A stretch of 55,062 nt of DNA from Pseudomonas sp. GM21 (GTDB lineage: Bacteria > Pseudomonadota > Gammaproteobacteria > Pseudomonadales > Pseudomonadaceae), in assembly GCF_000282215.1 (NCBI RefSeq), contig NZ_AKJS01000113.1:1-55062 (forward strand), in the 5' to 3' direction. The translations under genes and the position numbers were made by a program. The notes beneath the pieces were generated by a model. The model did not search any database and had not been told where the DNA came from. It saw nothing but the letters and a program-made list of their open reading frames with translations. Shown here piece by piece: positions 10,861 through 19,465 of this stretch (its first letter is position 1; each line of letters opens with the position of its first letter).

Positions 10861-10940
10861 AGCAGCTGCAAGCTGCAAGAGGGATATTCTCCGGCTCTTG
10901 CTTGCAGCTTGAAGCTTGAAGCTTGAAACTTGCAGCTTCG
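10861..10940. repeat. Inverted heptamer-repeat hairpin downstream of the SMR gene
   Basis: It begins 2 nt after the SMR stop codon. The left arm has two units of AGCTGCA/AGCTGCAAG. The right arm has CTTGCAGCTTG followed by a run of GAAGCTT/GAAGCTTGAAACTTGCAGCTT, that is at least three heptamer units. The arms are complementary and can form a stem. This is the same repeat class as at 4319, 28070 and 48979. Confidence 0.7.
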
Positions 10941-10963
10941 CTTTGAACACTGAGGTCGCCGCC

Positions 10964-12139
10964 ATGCCATCCCCTATTTCCACCGACGTTCTGATTGTCG
11001 GCGCTGGTGTCGCCGGCCTCTGGCTGAATGCGCGTCTGCGCCGCCAGGGGTATTCGACCGTGCTGGTGGAAAGCGCCAGCCTCGGCGGCGGGCAAAGTGT
11101 GAAGTCCCAGGGCATCATTCACGGTGGCGCCAAGTACGCGTTGCATGGCGCTCTCACCGGGGCGTCGGAAGCCATTGCCGACATGCCGCGCCGCTGGCGT
11201 GAAGCACTGGCGGGTGATGGTGAGCTGGACCTGTCTGGCGTACGCCTGCTGTCCGAAGCCCACTACCTCTGGTCCCCCGGCACGCTCGCCGGCAACCTCA
11301 CCAGCTTCTTCGCCAGCAAGGCCGTTCGCGGCCGTGTCGATCAGGTCAAGGGCGAGCAACTGCCACCGGCCCTGCAAGACAAACGCTTCAAGGGCAAGGT
11401 CTATCGCCTGGCAGAACTGGTGGTCGATGTGCCAAGTCTGATCCAGCGCCTGGCCGATCTGGCCGGTGATGGCCTGCTCGCCGGACAGAAAATTGAACCG
11501 TTGCTGGAAGGCAACGTTCTGCTCGGTCTCAAGGTCGACGAACGCGAGATTCGTGCCCAGCGCATAGTCCTGAGCGCCGGTGCCGGTACGGCGGCATTGC
11601 TCGAAGCGCTGGGGCTGAGTCAGCCCGCCATGCAGCGCCGGCCGTTGCACATGATCATCGCCAAAGGCCCGGGCCTCAAACCGATGTACGCCCATTGCCT
11701 GGGCGGTGGCACCAAACCGCGCCTGACCGTGACCACTCACCCGGCGGCCGATGGCCAGTGGGTCTGGTACATGGGGGGCGATATCGCCGAAGCCGACGGC
11801 GTTGCCCGAGAGCCCGCCGAGCAAATCGCCACCGCCAAGCAAGAAGTCGGACAGTTGCTGCCCTGGATCGACCTGAGCACCACGCAATGGGCCACCTTGC
11901 GCGTGGACCGCGCCGAGCCGCTGCAATCGGGGCTTATCCGCCCCGACAACGCCTTTGTTGCCGAGCAGGGTCGGCTGTTGGTCGGCTGGCCCACCAAACT
12001 GGCGCTTGCGCCAGACTTCGCCGACCGGGTCATCGCGAACCTGGCGCGTGACGGCATCCAGCCAGGCCAGACCACGCCGCTGCCACCGCTGCCAAAACCA
12101 CCGATGGGCGTGCCCGCCTGGGATCAACTGCTGCCATGA
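10964..12139 (+). CDS. FAD-dependent oxidoreductase
   Basis: A 391-aa flavoprotein of the DAO (D-amino-acid oxidase/glycerol-3-phosphate dehydrogenase-like) superfamily. The Rossmann dinucleotide-binding motif is at residues 13-18 (VGAGVAGLWLNARL), followed by the acidic end of strand 2 (VLVES). The segment SVKSQGIIHGGAKYAL resembles the FAD-contacting loop of this family. The start is the ATG at 10964. An ATGA overlap joins it to the aldo/keto reductase, so the two are co-translated. Substrate unknown. In PAO1 the equivalent gene (PA4991) has the same neighbours. Confidence 0.88.
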   Translation: MPSPISTDVLIVGAGVAGLWLNARLRRQGYSTVLVESASLGGGQSVKSQGIIHGGAKYALHGALTGASEAIADMPRRWREALAGDGELDLSGVRLLSEAHYLWSPGTLAGNLTSFFASKAVRGRVDQVKGEQLPPALQDKRFKGKVYRLAELVVDVPSLIQRLADLAGDGLLAGQKIEPLLEGNVLLGLKVDEREIRAQRIVLSAGAGTAALLEALGLSQPAMQRRPLHMIIAKGPGLKPMYAHCLGGGTKPRLTVTTHPAADGQWVWYMGGDIAEADGVAREPAEQIATAKQEVGQLLPWIDLSTTQWATLRVDRAEPLQSGLIRPDNAFVAEQGRLLVGWPTKLALAPDFADRVIANLARDGIQPGQTTPLPPLPKPPMGVPAWDQLLP

Positions 12140-12948
12140 GCCAACCGACCCTGCACGATCTGCACCGCCCGCTGGGCAGCACCGGCCTGCTGGTTTCTCC
12201 GCTGGGCCTGGGCACGGTAAAACTCGGCCGCGACCAGGGCGTGAAGTATCCCGACGGCTTCCAGATTCCCGACGACGACGATGCCCGCCGACTGCTCAAA
12301 CTCGCCCGCGACATGGGTATCAACCTGATCGACACTGCTCCGGCTTATGGCCGCAGTGAAGAACGCCTCGGCCCCTTACTGCGAGGCCAGCGTCTAGACT
12401 GGGTGATTGTCAGCAAGGTCGGCGAAGAGTTTACCGACGGCCAGTCGAGCCATGACTTCAGCGCCGCCCACACTCGACTGTCGGTGGAGCGCAGCCTGCA
12501 ACGCCTGGAAACCGACTTTATCGACCTGGTGCTGGTGCACTCCGACGGCAACGATCTGGCAATCCTCAATGACAGCGAGGTCTACGCGACCCTCGCCGAG
12601 CTCAAGGCCGAAGGCAAGATTCGCGGCTTCGGTTTTTCCGGCAAAACCGTCGAGGGCGGTTTGAAGGCGCTGGAGCAAGGTGATTGCGCGATGGTCACCT
12701 ACAATCTGAACGAGCAGAACGAGAAGCCTGTCATTGACTATGCTGCTGCTCACGGCAAAGCCATCCTGATCAAAAAAGCCCTCGCCAGCGGTCATGTATG
12801 CCTGGGGCCAGGCGTGGACCCGGTGCGCGCCAGCTTCGAGTTGTTGTTTGAACATCCCGGTGTTGCCAGTGCTATTGTCGGCACCATCAATCCGCTGCAC
12901 CTCGCCCATAACGTTGCGACCGTTGCCCAGGTCCTGCGTAGAAACTGA
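12136..12948 (+). CDS. Aldo/keto reductase
   Basis: A 270-aa NAD(P)H-dependent aldo/keto reductase, TIM-barrel fold. The catalytic tetrad is visible as Asp66 and Tyr71 (LIDTAPAYGRSEERLG), Lys94 (IVSKVG) and His135 (LVLVHSDG). The C-terminal cofactor loop is replaced by AIVGTINPLHLAHNV, similar to the short bacterial subgroup. It overlaps the FAD oxidoreductase by four bases and is 32 bp ahead of the 322-aa gene. The substrate is not recognisable. Confidence 0.92.
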   Translation: MSQPTLHDLHRPLGSTGLLVSPLGLGTVKLGRDQGVKYPDGFQIPDDDDARRLLKLARDMGINLIDTAPAYGRSEERLGPLLRGQRLDWVIVSKVGEEFTDGQSSHDFSAAHTRLSVERSLQRLETDFIDLVLVHSDGNDLAILNDSEVYATLAELKAEGKIRGFGFSGKTVEGGLKALEQGDCAMVTYNLNEQNEKPVIDYAAAHGKAILIKKALASGHVCLGPGVDPVRASFELLFEHPGVASAIVGTINPLHLAHNVATVAQVLRRN

Positions 12949-12980
12949 TGCCGCCCGCGCGGCCTTAAGCAGGAGCCGAC

Positions 12981-13949
12981 ATGCCGCGTACGCTCATAAG
13001 AAAGAACCCGAACAACTTCAAGACCCTGCCGCTGTACGTCGAAGCGACTCCCGAAGGCTTGTGCTATCAGAGCGTCGGAATGCCGCTCAATTTCTCTCAG
13101 ACCCTGCAACGTCGCCGCCTCGTGACGGTGGCCAGCACCGAACGATTTGCGTTGGAACTGGCCAATCTCGGCGTCTCGGTGCGCCTGACCCTGCATTGGC
13201 AGAATCGTGATTACTGGGTGCTGGTGCGTCAGCGTCGGCAAGACCGTGGCGACGTGGTGCTCAAGTTGATCTCTGGCTACGTACCGGCCCATGAGTTGAA
13301 CCTGCCGCTGCACACCGCGATCCAGGAAATCGCCGAAGAATGCCTGCTGGAAACCCCGGAAGGCTGGCTCGGCGGGCGTTTCAACGACACGTGGCTGCCG
13401 GCACCCTATGCCAGCGCCCTGCATTATCGCGAGGCGCTGCCGTTTCGCCTGACGCCGCTGTCCGGTTCGGCGCGGCCGGTGCGTTGCGCCAGGCTTCAGT
13501 TGATCGAACGGCCGCGCGCCTACGTGCATTTGCCCACCGCGTCGTTGCAACTGATCTATGACTTACGCCTGGACGTGCCTAAAGAAGCCAAATCCCTGAG
13601 TCTGTTTCATGTCGACGAGCGGCTGGAAGGCGATCAACTGGTGGCCCGGCTCGACCGCAAGCGCCCGGACTTGTACCTGATGCCATTACAGGACGGCCAG
13701 CCGATGGCCGAGCTCTATACGCTGAAGAAAGATCAGCTGTACCCGGCGAGTACTCGTGGGTTGTTTCTGGCAGAGAGTTTTGCCCGGCAGGAAGGCTGGG
13801 TAGTGCGAGATGAGCGGATTCGCTGGAAGGATTGGGTGAGCCAGCAGGGGCTGAATCCACCGAGGAAGGACTCGGGCCTGGCGCGGTTGCGCGGGAAGGC
13901 GAAGCAATTGCTGAAGAAAATCGTGCCGCGTAAAAAAGTCAGCTCTTAG
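12981..13949 (+). CDS. Conserved hypothetical protein (PA4993-like)
   Basis: A 322-aa protein without signal peptide or membrane segment, rich in Arg and Lys at its C terminus (KAKQLLKKIVPRKKV). I do not recognise a catalytic motif. AIQEIAEECLLETPEGW is faintly Nudix-like (a box of the REUxEE type lacking the leading R and the full spacing), so a degenerate Nudix fold is possible but not supported. Homologs in pseudomonads have been labelled metal ABC transporter ATPase, but no Walker motif is visible here and I do not use that name. AGGAG precedes the ATG, and it follows the aldo/keto reductase closely. Confidence 0.8.
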   Translation: MPRTLIRKNPNNFKTLPLYVEATPEGLCYQSVGMPLNFSQTLQRRRLVTVASTERFALELANLGVSVRLTLHWQNRDYWVLVRQRRQDRGDVVLKLISGYVPAHELNLPLHTAIQEIAEECLLETPEGWLGGRFNDTWLPAPYASALHYREALPFRLTPLSGSARPVRCARLQLIERPRAYVHLPTASLQLIYDLRLDVPKEAKSLSLFHVDERLEGDQLVARLDRKRPDLYLMPLQDGQPMAELYTLKKDQLYPASTRGLFLAESFARQEGWVVRDERIRWKDWVSQQGLNPPRKDSGLARLRGKAKQLLKKIVPRKKVSS

Positions 13950-13960
13950 AGCAAAAGGTC

Positions 13961-14052
13961 AAAAGATCGCAGCCTCGTTTCACTCGACAGCTCCTACATT
14001 GAAATGCGATTCCCTGTAGGAGCTGTCGAGTGAAACGAGGCTGCGATCTTTT
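13961..14052. repeat. REPIN: perfect 38-bp inverted repeat
   Basis: Two 38-bp arms, 13961-13998 and 14015-14052, are exact reverse complements around a 16-nt loop. The arms carry the GATCGCAGCCTCGTTTCACT and ACAGCTCCTACA blocks typical of Pseudomonas REP doublets. The repeat lies between convergent genes, and either strand ends in CTTTT, so it could terminate both transcripts. REPINs are mobilised by RAYT transposases; none is present in this window. Confidence 0.9.
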
Positions 14053-14057
14053 AGGCT

Positions 14058-15482
14058 TCACTCGGATTGGCGGATTTTTTCGACGATCGCCGTGGTTGAG
14101 CTGTTTGCCACCAGCCCCAGTACTTTTACCGTGCCGCCGTAAGCCGTCACGATGTCCGCGCCGACCACTTGGTCAATCCCATAGTCGCCACCCTTGACCA
14201 ACACGTCCGGCTTGACCTCGCGCAGCAGGTTTTCCGGGGTGCCTTCAGGGAAGCTGATGACCCAGTCCACTGCGCCCAATCCAGCCAATACCGCCATGCG
14301 ACGGTCGACGCTGTTGATCGGACGACCCGGCCCTTTCAGGCGGCTGACCGAAGCATCGTCATTGACCGCAACGATCAGACGATCACCTTGGGCACGCGCC
14401 TGCTCAAGATAGGTCACGTGGCCGGCATGCAGAATGTCGAAGCAGCCATTGGTGAAAACGATCTTCTCTTTGTGCGCACGCGCATCGTCGACCGCCAGCA
14501 GCAATTGCTCAAGGCCCAGCACACCGCGCTCCGAACCTTCTTCACGCTGGATAGCGCGACGCAGTTCCGGGGCGCTGATGGCCGCCGTACCGAGTTTGCC
14601 GACCACGATGCCCGCCGCCAGGTTGGCCAAGGCTACCGCGTGGGGCAATTCTTCGCCCGCCGCAATCGCGGCTGCCAGGGTAGAGATCACGGTATCGCCG
14701 GCACCGGTCACGTCGAACACTTCACGGGCGCGAGCTGGCAAGTGCAATGCCGGATGATCAGGGCGCAGCAAAGTCATGCCGTGTTCGCCACGGGTCACGA
14801 GTAACGCGCCGAGGTCCAGGTCGTGCATCAACTGCGCGCCTTTGCTCACCAGCTCGTGCTCATCGGCGCAACCACCAACGATGGTTTCGAACTCACTGAG
14901 GTTCGGAGTGATCAGGCTGGCGCCACGGTAGATCGAGAAATCCTTGCCCTTGGGATCCGCCAGTACCGGAATGCCACGGGCACGGGCTGCCTGGATCAGC
15001 ACCTGATGGTTTTTCAGTGCGCCTTTGCCGTAGTCGGACAGCACCAGCACCTTGATGCCTTCGAGCAATTCATCAACTTGCACACCAAGCGCCAACGCAT
15101 CGGTGGCGAAGGGTTCTTCAAAGTCGATACGCAGCAGTTGCTGGTGACGACTCATGACCCGCAGCTTGACGATGGTCGGCTGGTGCGCGATGCGCTGGAA
15201 TAACGCACGAACCCCGGCACCCTTGAGGCTATTGGCCAGGCTGTCGGCAGCTTCGTCGTCGCCGGTCACGCCGACCAGCGAAGCCGGAGCACCGAGCGCA
15301 GCAATGTTCAACGCAACGTTGGCGGCACCACCCGGGCGGTCTTCGATTTGCTCGACCTTGACGACCGGTACTGGCGCCTCGGGGGAAATCCGTGAGGTAC
15401 CACCATGCCAGTAACGGTCGAGCATGACATCGCCGACCACCAAGACAGGGGCTTGATCGAATCGCGGCATGGACAACTTCAT
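14058..15482 (-). CDS. hldE: Bifunctional heptose 7-phosphate kinase / heptose 1-phosphate adenylyltransferase HldE
   Basis: A 474-aa cytoplasmic fusion enzyme making ADP-heptose for the LPS inner core. The N-terminal ribokinase-family domain (about 1-318) shows GGAANVALNIAALG and the PfkB signature VTGAGDTVISTLAAAIA. The C-terminal nucleotidyltransferase domain (about 340-474) has FTNGCFDILHAGHVTYL with the HxGH signature. The start is the ATG at 15482 (MKLSMPRFDQ), giving the family length; upstream frame codons are dismissed. It lies 161 bp downstream of msbA, with a terminator-like hairpin between. Confidence 0.96.
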   Translation of the reverse strand: MKLSMPRFDQAPVLVVGDVMLDRYWHGGTSRISPEAPVPVVKVEQIEDRPGGAANVALNIAALGAPASLVGVTGDDEAADSLANSLKGAGVRALFQRIAHQPTIVKLRVMSRHQQLLRIDFEEPFATDALALGVQVDELLEGIKVLVLSDYGKGALKNHQVLIQAARARGIPVLADPKGKDFSIYRGASLITPNLSEFETIVGGCADEHELVSKGAQLMHDLDLGALLVTRGEHGMTLLRPDHPALHLPARAREVFDVTGAGDTVISTLAAAIAAGEELPHAVALANLAAGIVVGKLGTAAISAPELRRAIQREEGSERGVLGLEQLLLAVDDARAHKEKIVFTNGCFDILHAGHVTYLEQARAQGDRLIVAVNDDASVSRLKGPGRPINSVDRRMAVLAGLGAVDWVISFPEGTPENLLREVKPDVLVKGGDYGIDQVVGADIVTAYGGTVKVLGLVANSSTTAIVEKIRQSE

Positions 15483-15608
15483 GGAGCAACCCACATACAA
15501 AATGAACAGGGGCGCGATATTACCACAGGGTTGGCACTGGCTTGCGCGACGGCTGTAACGGAATGATTTTAAGGGGCGACCTGGTTATTTATTGAGCAGA
15601 AAACGCTG

Positions 15609-15634
15609 AAAACCGGGCGCATTGCGCACCCGGT
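15609..15634 (-). terminator. Probable terminator after msbA
   Basis: On the minus strand, ACCGGG, a 2-nt bulge and CGC pair with GCG and CCCGGT around AAT, followed by TTTTC. It is about 10 nt past the msbA stop codon and ahead of hldE, which therefore likely has its own promoter in 15483-15608. Confidence 0.5.
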
Positions 15635-15643
15635 GAGCAGGGG

Positions 15644-17446
15644 TCAGGCGATGTCTTCAGCCGGGGCGTCGAGGCCCATGGCGTTCAGCCGGGCGTAGTA
15701 ACCGTTTTGCGCCAGAAGCTCGGCATGGGTGCCGCGCTCGACAATCCGGCCCTGATCCATCACCAGGATCAGGTCAGCCTTTTCGATGGTCGACAGACGG
15801 TGAGCGATCACCAGCGTGGTCCGGCCTTTCATCACTTGGTCCAGCGCCGCCTGAATGTGGCGCTCCGATTCGGTGTCGAGCGCCGAGGTGGCTTCGTCGA
15901 GAATCAACAAGGGTGCGTTCTTCAACAGGGCCCGTGCAATGGCCAGGCGTTGACGCTGACCGCCGGACAGCAGCACGCCGTTCTCGCCGACTTGAGTGTC
16001 CAGGCCTTGGGGCAACTGCGCGATGAAGTCCATTGCGTAGGCATCTTTCGCGGCTCTTTCGATCGCGTCACGAGGTGCGCCAGCCAGATCGCCATAAGCA
16101 ATGTTATTGGCCACTGTGTCACTGAACAACGTCACATGCTGGGTCACCTGGGCGATGTGCTTGCGCAGGTTCAACAGTTTGTACTGCTCCACTTCGACAC
16201 CATCGATCAGGATCTCGCCCTTGTCGTGGTGGTAGAAGCGTGGGATCAGGTTGGCCAGAGTCGACTTGCCGCTGCCCGACCTCCCAACCAGCGCCACCAT
16301 TTGCCCTGGCTCGGCCGAGAAACTGATGTCATTGAGAACCAGGCGATCAGTGTCCGGGTAGGTGAAGCTCAGATGGCGCACGTCCAGGCGACCGCTGACG
16401 GCGTCGCGCTCGACGGTACCGGTATCGATTTCAGGCTCGACGTCCAGTTGTTCGAAAATACTCTCGGCCCCCGCCACACCTTTCTGGATGGTCGAGCTGA
16501 CTTCGGACAACTGGCGGATCGGCTTGGGCAACAGGCCAGCCAAGGTGATATAGGCAACCATGTCACCGGCCGATGCATCGCCACGCAGGAACAGCACCAG
16601 GAACATCAACACCGCCATGGCGCTGTAGATCACCAGTTGCAGCAACGGCGTGTATATGGCACCGGTGCGAGTCATGCGCAGTTGTTTGTCGGTGTTGCCC
16701 TGACTGGCGGCGTAGAAACGCTTCTCTTCGTAGACTTCGCCGCCAAAGCTGCGCACCACGCGATAGCCCTGGATGGTTTCCGACGCCACGTGGGTCACAT
16801 CACCCATGGCCACCTGGATTTTCTTGCTCTGCTTGCGGAATTTCTTGCTCGCGGTGCGCACCATGATGGCGATCAGCGGCAGGATGGCGATCATGACCAG
16901 CGTCAGGCGCCAGTTCATGTACAGCAGCGAGGCAAACAGGAAGATCACGGTCATGCCTTCACGGATTACGACCTTGATCGCATCTGTGGCCGCCCCGGTG
17001 ACCATCGTCACGTTGAAGGTGATACGCGAAATCAGATGACCCGAGTTATGCTTGTCGAAATACCGATTGGGCAAAACCAGCAGGTTATTGAACAGCTGTA
17101 CCCGCAAGTCATGGACGAGCCCGAGGGAAACCTTGGCCAGAAAGTAATTGCCCAGATATGATCCCAGCCCCTGCCATGCGGCGATCAGAATGATCAGCAA
17201 CGGTACAGCCTGCAACAGTTGCAGGTCGCGCAGGTAAGGCACCGTGGGAAAAAGCACTGCCTCAGGGTTGGACAGGCCATCGACAAAGTATTTGAGGATG
17301 TAACCGAGCATCGGCTGGGTCGAAGCGAAAATCAAAAAGCCGACAATGCTGATCAGAAACAAACTGATGTACGGCCGGACATAGCCGAGCAGGCGGAAGT
17401 AGATTTTCAAGCTCGATGGGCTTGCGGAGAGACTAGAGTCGGTCAT
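15644..17446 (-). CDS. msbA: Lipid A export ATP-binding/permease MsbA
   Basis: A 600-aa half-transporter that flips lipid A-core across the inner membrane. Its six-helix membrane domain (about residues 25-320) precedes an ABC ATPase domain with Walker A GRSGSGKST, signature LSGGQRQR and Walker B LLILDEATSALD, then IAHRLST. Its position between hldE and the O-antigen ligase fits lipopolysaccharide assembly. It diverges from the ligase gene, with 156 bp between the starts. Confidence 0.95.
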   Translation of the reverse strand: MTDSSLSASPSSLKIYFRLLGYVRPYISLFLISIVGFLIFASTQPMLGYILKYFVDGLSNPEAVLFPTVPYLRDLQLLQAVPLLIILIAAWQGLGSYLGNYFLAKVSLGLVHDLRVQLFNNLLVLPNRYFDKHNSGHLISRITFNVTMVTGAATDAIKVVIREGMTVIFLFASLLYMNWRLTLVMIAILPLIAIMVRTASKKFRKQSKKIQVAMGDVTHVASETIQGYRVVRSFGGEVYEEKRFYAASQGNTDKQLRMTRTGAIYTPLLQLVIYSAMAVLMFLVLFLRGDASAGDMVAYITLAGLLPKPIRQLSEVSSTIQKGVAGAESIFEQLDVEPEIDTGTVERDAVSGRLDVRHLSFTYPDTDRLVLNDISFSAEPGQMVALVGRSGSGKSTLANLIPRFYHHDKGEILIDGVEVEQYKLLNLRKHIAQVTQHVTLFSDTVANNIAYGDLAGAPRDAIERAAKDAYAMDFIAQLPQGLDTQVGENGVLLSGGQRQRLAIARALLKNAPLLILDEATSALDTESERHIQAALDQVMKGRTTLVIAHRLSTIEKADLILVMDQGRIVERGTHAELLAQNGYYARLNAMGLDAPAEDIA

Positions 17447-17602
17447 ATCACGCGTTTGTCGATAAAAAGGACGCTGACTTTAGCACAGCTTCTTCAGGGT
17501 TCTGGCAATCGACTAAAGGCTGTTATTGTTAGGCATTGAATTAAGCATCAATTGGCCATCACCCCGAAATGGCCGATCAACTTCAGGATTGAATCTCTCA
17601 GC

Positions 17603-19465
17603 ATGCAACTCAGCGGCTTCAATAGTGTGTCAAATCGAGTTTTCGATTTCATTTGCCTCTGGATTCTTCCACTTGGCTATCTCTTGTTTCTATGCGCACT
17701 GTTCTTCTTGCCAGGCCGAAGTCTGCACCACAAACTTTTTTATGGCCTGTTCAGCATTCCGACGCTGATCGCCCTGTGTCTGCGCCCCCGCGAACTCAAG
17801 GAATTGGTCCGCGACCCGATCTTCAGTGCCGTACTGATGTTCTCGGGCTGGGCGCTGGTGAGTTTGTGCTGGGGACCGGAAAAGGATGGCTTCGCCAGTC
17901 AATTCAAAGCACCGCTGCATACCCTGATGCTGTTCGCTGGCTGCTACATGGTGGTGCGCTATCGCAGCGAAATCGTTCACCCGCTGCTGTTCACTGCGGC
18001 ACTGGTCGGACTGGTCGGCACCGTCCACAGTCTGTTCATGTTCGCACGCGTGTACGAACCGGGTATGCGCTTGGTCGGGGGGGGTGCGTTCGACAACCCG
18101 CTACTGAGTTCTCACATGTATGGTTTTTACGCGACCTACTGGCTGAGCATGAGCATGATCTGCAAGCGCCGACTGATGCTCTGGCTGAGTCTTCCGGCAT
18201 TGGCAATCATGTTCGCCGCTGTAATCGCCACCGGCTCCAGAACGCCTCTGGTTGCACTGACGATGGCGGCGCTCTGGCTGGGTTTTATTTGCTGGAACCG
18301 TCGCTCCGTCGTATTGCTGGGCGCGCTGGTTGCCAGCGCAGCCACGGTTTATATGCTCTTTGCTCGAATGATCATCGAGCGAGGTGACTCTTACCGCTTC
18401 GAAATCTGGCAACTAGCCATCAATAAAATAGCCGATCACCCCTGGATCGGTCATGGTTATAGCGCCAATCTCGCCATCGATCCCGGCGTCGGCATCAATT
18501 TCCAGGAACCCCACAGCTTTGCCTTGGGCGTCCTCTATTACGTCGGGATTTTTGGTTTACTGCCATGGCTGTTTTTCCATGCCTGGGGCTTGTTGAGCTG
18601 TTGGCGCAATCGTGTGCAACCCCTGTTTATCATCGCCTCAACCTGGCTGATATTCGGAATCGGTGCAGGCCTTACCGAGGGTGGCGGAATCATCTCCCGA
18701 CCCAAGGAGCATTGGTTCCTGCTGTGGATTCCGCTGGCGCTGATCGTCGCTCTTTGCATCAACCAGCGCGCCCGACGCTTGTTGGCGATGCCCATCAAAA
18801 CGCTGACGCCAACGGCCCAGCAGCAATTGACCGCCAATGCACAAGTGATCGAAGAAGATGGTCTGGGCCCCAAAGTCTTGCGCCTGCTCGATGGCAGCTT
18901 CCTCAAGCTGTTTCGCGGCCGTCGTTGGTACACCTCAGGCAGTTTCAACCCCTACTCCGAACGCTTTGCTGTCAACAGCGAGCAATTGCGCAGCATAGGG
19001 TTCCCGACCCCGCCGATTCTTGATCTTTATCGCCTCGCGGACGGCAGCAGTGCCGTGCACTATTCGCCGCTGCCCGGCAATACACTGCGCCAGGTCCTGC
19101 AAGGCATAACCGCACCCGCAGTGCGCCAGGCGCTGGTGGAGCGTTTTGGCAAGTTCATGGCTCAACTGCATGAACAAGGTGTCTATTTCCGCTCGCTGCA
19201 CCTGGGTAACGTGCTGGTACTTGAAGATGGCGAGTTCGGTCTGATCGATGTCGCCGACCTGCGCATTTACCCGTCTTCATTGAGCCTGGCCCTGCGTCAG
19301 CGTAATCTGCGCCATATGCAGCGCTACACCGTAGACCGGCGCTGGCTGTTCGAAGAACACTTTGAAGCCCTGCTTCAGGGCTATGCCATGACGGCATCGA
19401 AGTCCGCTGTTGATAACCTGCACAGGCAAGTGCTGGCCGGGAGCTCCCCGGTCAAGGCTCATTGA
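17603..19465 (+). CDS. O-antigen ligase fused to a kinase-like domain
   Basis: A 620-aa two-part membrane protein. Residues about 1-400 form a polytopic O-antigen ligase (WaaL/Wzy_C-like) domain: around ten hydrophobic segments, a GSRTPLVALT motif and a large periplasmic loop with RFEIWQLAINKIADHPWIGHGY and PHSFALGVLYYVGI. Residues about 425-610 resemble the small LPS kinase/toluene-tolerance family: Lys435 (FLKLFRGRRW), His533 and Asn536 (SLHLGN) and Asp549 (LIDVADL). Such kinases are separate genes in PAO1 (PA4998 next to waaL). I use the ATG at 17603; an upstream in-frame TTG at 17552 is unlikely. It overlaps the acyltransferase by one base. The ligase part is well supported and kinase activity is unproven. 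Confidence 0.85.
   Translation: MQLSGFNSVSNRVFDFICLWILPLGYLLFLCALFFLPGRSLHHKLFYGLFSIPTLIALCLRPRELKELVRDPIFSAVLMFSGWALVSLCWGPEKDGFASQFKAPLHTLMLFAGCYMVVRYRSEIVHPLLFTAALVGLVGTVHSLFMFARVYEPGMRLVGGGAFDNPLLSSHMYGFYATYWLSMSMICKRRLMLWLSLPALAIMFAAVIATGSRTPLVALTMAALWLGFICWNRRSVVLLGALVASAATVYMLFARMIIERGDSYRFEIWQLAINKIADHPWIGHGYSANLAIDPGVGINFQEPHSFALGVLYYVGIFGLLPWLFFHAWGLLSCWRNRVQPLFIIASTWLIFGIGAGLTEGGGIISRPKEHWFLLWIPLALIVALCINQRARRLLAMPIKTLTPTAQQQLTANAQVIEEDGLGPKVLRLLDGSFLKLFRGRRWYTSGSFNPYSERFAVNSEQLRSIGFPTPPILDLYRLADGSSAVHYSPLPGNTLRQVLQGITAPAVRQALVERFGKFMAQLHEQGVYFRSLHLGNVLVLEDGEFGLIDVADLRIYPSSLSLALRQRNLRHMQRYTVDRRWLFEEHFEALLQGYAMTASKSAVDNLHRQVLAGSSPVKAH

Noticed and set aside
10484..10912. 142-codon frame overlapping the SMR gene
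   Set aside because: Out of frame with the SMR gene, whose Glu14 and helices are clear.
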